This document shows, piece after piece, positions 7,182 to 12,077 of a DNA stretch of 12,077 bases. The position numbers and the translations under genes were made by a program. Positions within the stretch are counted from its first letter, which is position 1, and every line of letters begins with the position of its first letter. The DNA is from Aquimarina sp. (lineage in GTDB: Bacteria > Bacteroidota > Bacteroidia > Flavobacteriales > Flavobacteriaceae), in assembly GCA_002697475.1 (NCBI GenBank), contig NZVW01000131.1:1-12077 (forward strand), in the 5' to 3' direction. Under the pieces are notes generated by a model. It ran no database searches, was not told the DNA's origin, and saw only the letters and a list, made by a program, of their open reading frames with translations.

Positions 7182-7210
7182 TGCACAATGGTGATTTAAG
7201 GTTATTTTAT

Positions 7211-8656
7211 TTACCCTACAGAACCTTCTAGTGATATTTCTAAAAGCTTTTGAGCTTCAACTGCAAACTCCATCGGTAGTTTGTTCAAAACCTCTTTACT
7301 AAAACCATTTACAATCAAAGCAATCGCCTTTTCAGTATCAATACCTCTTTGATTACAGTAAAAGATTTGATCTTCACCAATTTTACTGGTAGTGGCTTCG
7401 TGCTCTATACGGGCTGTTTTATTCTTCGCTTCTATATAAGGAAACGTATGAGCCCCACATTCATTGCCCATTAACAAAGAATCACATTGTGAAAAGTTTC
7501 TGGCGTTTTCTGCTCTACTATTTATTTGTACTAGTCCACGGTAGCTATTTTGCGACTTACCAGCGGATATACCTTTTGAAATAATTGTACTTTTTGTATT
7601 TTTTCCAAGGTGAATCATTTTAGTACCAGTATCCGCCTGTTGATAATTATTGGTAACTGCAATAGAATAAAATTCACCAACTGAATTATCACCTTTTAAT
7701 ACACAAGAAGGGTATTTCCACGTAACTGCAGATCCTGTTTCTACCTGTGTCCAGGATATCTTGGCATTAGTTTCGCAGAGCCCTCTTTTAGTTACGAAGT
7801 TAAAAACTCCTCCTTCACCTTTGGAATTTCCGGGATACCAGTTTTGAACTGTAGAATATTTAATTTCTGCGTCATCAAGAGCAATCAATTCCACTACGGC
7901 AGCGTGTAGTTGATTTTCATCTCTTGAAGGTGCAGTACAACCTTCCAGGTAACTAACATAACTACCCTCATCGGCAACGACAAGTGTTCTTTCAAACTGT
8001 CCGGTACCTGCTTGATTTATTCTAAAATACGTGGACAATTCCATAGGACATCTTACCCCCTTAGGAATATAACAAAAGGATCCATCACTAAACACAGCAG
8101 AGTTTAGAGCCGCATAAAAATTATCCTTGCGGGGAACTACTGTACCAATGTATTTCTTGACAAGTTCAGGGTGCTTTTGAATAGCCTCCGATATAGAGCA
8201 AAATATGATACCCTTTTCTGCAAGAGTTTCCTTAAAGGTAGTAGCTACAGATACAGAATCCATAACAATATCTACCGCTACCCCTGCTAACTTTTTTTGT
8301 TCTTCAAGAGAAATACCTAGTTTTTCAAAAGTTGCCAATAACTCAGGATCAACTTCATCTATACTATTATATTTAGGTTTTTTATTAGGAGCTGAATAAT
8401 AAGATATATTTTGAAAATTCGGCTTTTTATATTTTACATTAGCCCATTCCGGTTCTTCCATTTCTTGCCAGACTCTAAATGCTTCAAGCCTCCAATCGGT
8501 CATCCATTGTGGCTCATTTTTTTTGGCAGAAATAGCTCTTACTATATCTTCATTAAGTCCTACAGGAAATGTTTCAGACTCTATGTCTGTATAAAACCCG
8601 TATTCATATTCTTTGGTTTCTAACTCTTTCTTTAAATCGTCTTCAGTATACGCCAT
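7211..8656 (-). CDS. sufB: SufB, scaffold subunit of the SufBCD complex
   Basis: SufB receives sulfur from SufE and is the main scaffold for cluster assembly with SufC and SufD. The 481-residue length fits the family. Cys240 in LEGCTAPSRDENQLHAAVVE matches E. coli Cys254, the sulfur acceptor. Cys391 in SQCDSLLMGNECGAHTFPY matches Cys405, and His419 in IEHEATTSKIGEDQ matches His433; a constant offset of 14 residues supports these matches. The C-terminal FYCNQRGID and the following SufC-binding helices are present. AAGGA lies 8 bases before the ATG, a better Shine-Dalgarno than most genes here have. The gene starts 24 bases after sufA. Confidence 0.98.
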   Translation of the reverse strand: MAYTEDDLKKELETKEYEYGFYTDIESETFPVGLNEDIVRAISAKKNEPQWMTDWRLEAFRVWQEMEEPEWANVKYKKPNFQNISYYSAPNKKPKYNSIDEVDPELLATFEKLGISLEEQKKLAGVAVDIVMDSVSVATTFKETLAEKGIIFCSISEAIQKHPELVKKYIGTVVPRKDNFYAALNSAVFSDGSFCYIPKGVRCPMELSTYFRINQAGTGQFERTLVVADEGSYVSYLEGCTAPSRDENQLHAAVVELIALDDAEIKYSTVQNWYPGNSKGEGGVFNFVTKRGLCETNAKISWTQVETGSAVTWKYPSCVLKGDNSVGEFYSIAVTNNYQQADTGTKMIHLGKNTKSTIISKGISAGKSQNSYRGLVQINSRAENARNFSQCDSLLMGNECGAHTFPYIEAKNKTARIEHEATTSKIGEDQIFYCNQRGIDTEKAIALIVNGFSKEVLNKLPMEFAVEAQKLLEISLEGSVG

Positions 8657-8680
8657 ACGTTATCCTTCTCTTTTTAGAGA

Positions 8681-9010
8681 TTATAATGAAAAACTTTCTC
8701 CACACCCGCAAGTTCTGCTGGCATTAGGGTTATTAAAAACAAACCCGGTTCCATTTAGACCACCAGAATATTCTAATGTTGTTCCTACCAGATATAGAAA
8801 GCTTTTTTTGTCTACAATAATTTTAATACCGTTGTCCTCAAAAACTTTGTCGCCGTCGATTTGTGTTTTATCAAATTTAAGGTCGTAGGATAAACCTGAA
8901 CAACCTCCACTTTTAACCCCGACACGTATAAAATCGGACTCGTGATTAAAGCCGTCTTCTTTCATAAGCTCAATCACTTTACTCTTCGCCTTTTCTGAAA
9001 CTTTAATCAT
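8681..9010 (-). CDS. sufA: SufA/IscA-type (HesB family) iron-sulfur carrier
   Basis: A-type carriers accept clusters from the scaffold and pass them to target proteins. The 109-residue product has the three invariant cysteines: Cys37 in SGGCSGLSY and Cys101 and Cys103 in RTCGCGESF at the C-terminus. It also has GFVFNNPNA just before the CGCG motif. The length is standard for the family. It is first in the sufA-sufB-lipoprotein-sufC-sufD unit and follows a good promoter candidate at 9042-9075. SufA and IscA cannot be told apart by sequence alone; the name sufA rests on the position beside sufB. Confidence 0.93.
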   Translation of the reverse strand: MIKVSEKAKSKVIELMKEDGFNHESDFIRVGVKSGGCSGLSYDLKFDKTQIDGDKVFEDNGIKIIVDKKSFLYLVGTTLEYSGGLNGTGFVFNNPNASRTCGCGESFSL

Positions 9011-9041
9011 ATTAATAAATAGATTAATTCTAAATTGAATG

Positions 9042-9075
9042 CAAATATACTACATAAGTAGCTTTTATCAGCAAA
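9042..9075 (-). promoter_or_regulatory. Predicted promoter of the sufA-sufB-lipoprotein-sufC-sufD operon
   Basis: The minus strand shows a perfect -7 element TATATTTG (plus positions 9042-9049) and a -33 TTTG (9072-9075), 22 bases apart. It lies 31 bases before the sufA start and after the terminator of the upstream lipoprotein gene. The surrounding 167-base gap (9011-9177) is very AT-rich. I see no clear Fur- or IscR-like operator in it. Confidence 0.65.
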
Positions 9076-9120
9076 ACCTAACATTTATCTGATATATGAT
9101 ATAATAAGGGAAAACTATAG

Positions 9121-9160
9121 TAAAAAAGGATTCCTTATCCATTGAACAGGATAAGGAATC
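9121..9160 (-). terminator. Rho-independent terminator of the NPP1-like lipoprotein gene
   Basis: A perfect 12-bp stem (9129-9140 with 9149-9160) has an 8-base loop and is followed on the minus strand by CTTTTTTA. It starts 17 bases after the stop codon and isolates this gene from the suf operon. Confidence 0.92.
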
Positions 9161-9177
9161 TAATGGGAAAAGCAAAA

Positions 9178-10179
9178 TTATTTAATACCTAAATAGGGAT
9201 TATAAATATAAGTTTTGCTAAAGTTACCTAAGTTGTTAAAATATTCATCGACAAGGTGAGCAGGATAATACGCCAGATCACCGGCAAGTAGGCCCTGCGC
9301 ATCTCCGTCATCTTTATCATCCCAATTCCATGGTGCATTGGCAGTTCCGTTTCCTACTGATTTTTGAAAGGATTTAGCATTATTAAAAAGGCTAATGTTG
9401 AATCTCTGATCCCACATTCCACCTGACTTAAATATATCAACAAGCTTATACTTAACATTTCTATCATAGATATCAGAAGGATATTCACTCGTTGAGATAC
9501 TCGGATAATACACCACATAATCACTACCTCCAGGCGCTAATTTTGAATGCGCTTTGATGCCATGTCCTTTTGCCTCAGCTGCTGTCTTAAATCTGGTAAT
9601 TCCATTATCATTTTGTATTGTCAGGGTTCCGTCTATATTTTCGTTTCCATCTGTTAATCCTGAGTCAGGTGCTTTATAAGAATAAAAATCAGAATGGAAA
9701 ACTGTAACTATACCTTGTGGTTTACCATATGTCGAACCATCCTTTTTTACGATGGTAAGTACGCCTTCCAAATCATTTTCGTGTTCGTCAAAATAGTACA
9801 GAAAGAATACATCAGTCCAATCTCTGGGATGGAAAAAGGCATAAATGATAAAATAATGTGTTGTAGTTTCAACAACTGAATAGTACCCAACCGCATTGCC
9901 TTTGTAAGATGAGTTTGCAATATTATTCCAGTTGTTTTTTGCATTAAAATCTCCGTCAAAATCATAGGCTGTTATGTAATCTGCCTTACCATTAATACCA
10001 TGAAATCCTGTTCTATCTACATCCTGATAATGAACGGGAGCGTGATGATATGCCAGATCTAGATAAAAGGCACTGTTTTTTGTTGCAACATTTTGCAAAT
10101 CTTCATGTTCAGGATTAAAAGAGTTTTCACAGCTCATTAAAAAAATGGTTATGAGGACAAGGGAAATAATTTTTTTCAT
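9178..10179 (-). CDS. Predicted lipoprotein with weak NPP1/Vps62-like signature
   Basis: The 333-residue product starts with a lipoprotein signal peptide (KKIISLVLITIFLMSC, Cys17). I do not recognise the family with certainty. The middle contains YYSVVETTTHYFIIYAFFHP (99-118), then RDW, followed by FDEHENDLEGV (130-140). This arrangement recalls the NPP1 (necrosis-inducing) and Vps62 families, in which aromatic beta strands precede a GHRHDWE-type acidic/His motif; here the tryptophan position is Leu. Further conserved-looking segments are FHSDFYSY (161-168), GHGIKAH (205-211), YVVYYPS (221-227), APWNWDDKDDGD (282-293) and the end IYNPYLG. It is rich in aromatic and acidic residues, and Cys17 is its only cysteine. 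The 118-base gap upstream has no visible terminator and only a weak promoter match, so the gene may be read through from the adjacent two-component genes. A lectin-like or metal-binding role is possible but unproven. Confidence 0.8.
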   Translation of the reverse strand: MKKIISLVLITIFLMSCENSFNPEHEDLQNVATKNSAFYLDLAYHHAPVHYQDVDRTGFHGINGKADYITAYDFDGDFNAKNNWNNIANSSYKGNAVGYYSVVETTTHYFIIYAFFHPRDWTDVFFLYYFDEHENDLEGVLTIVKKDGSTYGKPQGIVTVFHSDFYSYKAPDSGLTDGNENIDGTLTIQNDNGITRFKTAAEAKGHGIKAHSKLAPGGSDYVVYYPSISTSEYPSDIYDRNVKYKLVDIFKSGGMWDQRFNISLFNNAKSFQKSVGNGTANAPWNWDDKDDGDAQGLLAGDLAYYPAHLVDEYFNNLGNFSKTYIYNPYLGIK

Positions 10180-10297
10180 TTTGGTTTTAATTTTAGGTTA
10201 GTGAACCTTAAAACTAGAACTTCAAAATGGAGGAGGTTTTAAATTACGTTTAAGCGAAATTTACTATTTGATTGATTTTAAGTTAAGTGGATTAAGT

Positions 10298-11005
10298 TTA
10301 GTTAAATAATTTATCTTTTACAGCCAATTTATAGGATTGGCCAATGGGGATTTTAGTATTATCTACATGGATTTGATTTCCGACAATGGATTGGATATGA
10401 TTTATGTTGACTATAAAAGAACGGTGGGTTCTTATAAATACATTATTGTCTAAAGTATTTTCGAAATAAGAAATAGATTCATGAATGACAAATACTTGAT
10501 CATTTACTATCATTTTCACGTAATTACCGTAACTTTCAATATAACGGAGGTCATTTAGTTTAATTTGATGAATTTCTTTATCTCCTTTTAGAAATAATCG
10601 ATCATCATTATGTTGCTTAACAGTATTGCTGTTTATTGCAGGTGATGTTACGGGTTGCTGTTTTTGAGTAACTTTTACATAAGCCTTGATAAAACGTTCA
10701 AAGGAAAAAGGCTTTAATAGGTAGTCAGTTACATCAAGCTCATAGCCTTCAAGAGCAAACTCTGAGTATGCTGAAGTGACTATTATAGCGCGTTTTTTTT
10801 GCAATGTTCTTATAAAGTCTAAGCCTTTAAGCCTAGGCATTTCAATATCTAAAAACATTAGATCAATTTGATTTTGTTTTAGAACTTCCATGGCCTCTAA
10901 AGCATTATAGCAGTTTTTTACTAAAATTAATTCTTGCAATGATGCGGCATAATCTTGTATTATGGTATGAGCTATGGGTTCATCATCAACAATTATATAA
11001 TTCAT
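10298..11005 (-). CDS. LytTR-family response regulator
   Basis: This cytosolic two-component regulator should bind DNA when phosphorylated by the kinase encoded immediately upstream. Residues 1-115 are a receiver domain with the acidic pair Asp7-Asp8, phospho-acceptor Asp53 in MFLDIEMP, Thr77 in IVTSAYSEFALEGY, and Lys98 in LLKPF. After a Gln/Ser-rich linker (115-132), residues about 135-235 form a LytTR DNA-binding domain, shown by the typical DLRYIESYGNYVKM and FIRTHRSFIVNINHI segments. The 235-residue length is normal. Its start is one base after the kinase stop, so the two are translationally linked. No terminator is visible downstream, so the adjacent lipoprotein gene could be a co-transcribed output. 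Confidence 0.95.
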   Translation of the reverse strand: MNYIIVDDEPIAHTIIQDYAASLQELILVKNCYNALEAMEVLKQNQIDLMFLDIEMPRLKGLDFIRTLQKKRAIIVTSAYSEFALEGYELDVTDYLLKPFSFERFIKAYVKVTQKQQPVTSPAINSNTVKQHNDDRLFLKGDKEIHQIKLNDLRYIESYGNYVKMIVNDQVFVIHESISYFENTLDNNVFIRTHRSFIVNINHIQSIVGNQIHVDNTKIPIGQSYKLAVKDKLFN

Positions 11006-11006
11006 C

Positions 11007-12074
11007 TTAGTTTATTTCTAATTGTAATCTGCCACTAAAAGTATTACCCTCGTTGTTGATTTCTAAGAGATAATCGGAACCGTAAAGAATCTCTAATCGT
11101 TTTTTTAAATTTTCTAAACCGATTCCTTTTTGTTTTGACGACTCAGAAGGGTCATAGTTATTAGTAACTCTAAATATAATCTTATTTTTTATGACTTGCA
11201 GATGTATAAATACATAGGCTTGATCTGTCAATGTATCTACACCGTGTTTAAATGCATTTTCTAATAATATTATGAACAATAGAGGAGGAATCAAAACTCC
11301 CGGTCTGTCAATAACTTTTTTAAACTGAATATCAAGTTTTTTATGTTGTCGAATTTCCTGAATTTCAATATAGTTTTCCAGATACTCTATCTCTTCTTCA
11401 ATTTTTACAAGATTTTCTTTTCCTTTATAAATAACATATCTCATAATATCTGATAGCTTTAAAATTAAATCAGGTGTTCTATCAGATTTTTGCTTTGCCA
11501 AGCCATAAAGATTATTTAGTGTATTGAAAAAAAAGTGTGGATTTACCTGTTGTTTTAATAAAGCCAATTCAGCTTTAGTTTTATCTGCCTTTAAGTTTTG
11601 AAACCATTTCCATTGATCATAAACCCATAAAACTATAAACAGGGGTACAGGAAAAAGAAACACAAAAAACAAATCGAGATTTTCACTGTGAGTACGTTCC
11701 TTATAATAAAAGACAAATATGAAAAATAAGATTAATAGTACGCCATATATACCAAGGATTAAGAACTTGTATTTGTTAAAAAAACCAGGAGCTATAATAT
11801 AAAAAATACCTAACCAAAATAATGTAACCAATGCAAATGTGTACGGGTTATCAGGCACACCCATATAGTTGTCCAGGGTAAAAAGAGAGGTAAAAAGAAC
11901 TGAAAGGATTATGAGTTTAATTAAAAACCTTTTTTGTTGGCTAAGTAAGGAAGTAGCTTTTAGGTTTCTATATTTCTGTATATACCAGGACCAAAGAATA
12001 TAAATATTAGTCATTAAAAATATGAATATAGATATTACAGCTATTACTTTAAATCCAAAATGTTTACCAGTCAC
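11007..12074 (-). CDS. LytS-type (His_kinase family) membrane sensor histidine kinase, 5' end uncertain
   Basis: The 355 residues visible hold about five transmembrane helices in the first 152 residues (roughly 8-27, 48-66, 77-95, 101-124 and 133-151) with no large external sensor domain. The kinase part follows: the phospho-acceptor segment QQVNPHFFFNTLNNL with His180, then the ATP-binding N-box LLENAFKHG (270-278) and G-box GIGLENLKKRL (317-327). This is the compact LytS/YehU layout, which pairs with LytTR regulators such as the one just downstream. The listed start is GTG at 12074. The frame stays open to the window edge three bases further on, and GTG starts are uncommon in Bacteroidota, so the true start may lie outside. 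The inducing signal is unknown. Confidence 0.92.
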   Translation of the reverse strand: MTGKHFGFKVIAVISIFIFLMTNIYILWSWYIQKYRNLKATSLLSQQKRFLIKLIILSVLFTSLFTLDNYMGVPDNPYTFALVTLFWLGIFYIIAPGFFNKYKFLILGIYGVLLILFFIFVFYYKERTHSENLDLFFVFLFPVPLFIVLWVYDQWKWFQNLKADKTKAELALLKQQVNPHFFFNTLNNLYGLAKQKSDRTPDLILKLSDIMRYVIYKGKENLVKIEEEIEYLENYIEIQEIRQHKKLDIQFKKVIDRPGVLIPPLLFIILLENAFKHGVDTLTDQAYVFIHLQVIKNKIIFRVTNNYDPSESSKQKGIGLENLKKRLEILYGSDYLLEINNEGNTFSGRLQLEIN

Positions 12075-12077
12075 AAA

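Noticed and set aside
9011..9177. Possible iron-responsive (Fur or IscR) operator before sufA
   Set aside because: The region is AT-rich and contains ATTAAT-type repeats, but nothing resembles a Fur box or IscR site closely enough to report.
9747..9965. 72-codon minus-strand frame inside the NPP1-like lipoprotein gene
   Set aside because: It is an out-of-frame overlap within a longer gene with a clear signal peptide and is best read as a shadow frame.
9178..10179. Calling the NPP1-like protein a necrosis-inducing toxin
   Set aside because: The diagnostic motif is altered, the cysteine pair of many NPP1 toxins is absent, and the protein is lipid-anchored. Only a loose fold resemblance can be claimed.

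Overview
The window looks like a chromosomal segment of a Bacteroidota bacterium, most likely a member of the Flavobacteriaceae. The evidence is AT-rich DNA, -7 promoter elements of the Bacteroidota type (TAnnTTTG), a secreted enzyme with a type IX secretion C-terminal domain, several lipoproteins and a LytS/LytTR two-component pair. All thirteen recognised genes are on the minus strand, so transcription runs from high to low coordinates. No stretch of more than about 215 bases lacks a gene. I see no tRNA, rRNA, insertion sequence or CRISPR array.

In transcription order the window begins with a LytS-family sensor kinase (12074-11007, possibly cut at the window edge) and its LytTR response regulator (11005-10298), one base apart. 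Next is a lipoprotein with a weak NPP1/Vps62-like signature (10179-9178), closed by a strong hairpin terminator at 9121-9160.

The rest is a SUF iron-sulfur cluster assembly locus. A clean promoter at 9042-9075 precedes sufA (9010-8681), sufB (8656-7211), a small lipoprotein of unknown function (7181-6798), sufC (6776-6024) and sufD (5986-4673). These genes are 21 to 37 bases apart, which reads as one operon ending in a terminator at 4617-4647. The later steps, sufS (3317-2103), sufE (648-223) and a SufT-like MIP18-family gene cut by the left edge (197-1), are separated by two genes for exported enzymes: an M43-type zinc metalloprotease lipoprotein (4458-3448) and an alpha/beta hydrolase with a type IX sorting domain (1925-789).

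SufS takes sulfur from cysteine, SufE passes it to the SufB-SufC-SufD scaffold complex, SufA-type carriers deliver the finished cluster, and MIP18/SufT proteins help cluster maturation. All key catalytic residues are visible in the SUF proteins. Each piece of the split locus ends in its own hairpin, and sufA, sufS and sufE each have a recognisable promoter. The exported enzymes therefore look like independent units sitting inside a housekeeping locus. The main unexplained items are the lipoprotein between sufB and sufC, a perfect palindrome in the sufC-sufD gap, the PETase/cutinase-like exported esterase, and the NPP1-like lipoprotein beside the two-component system.
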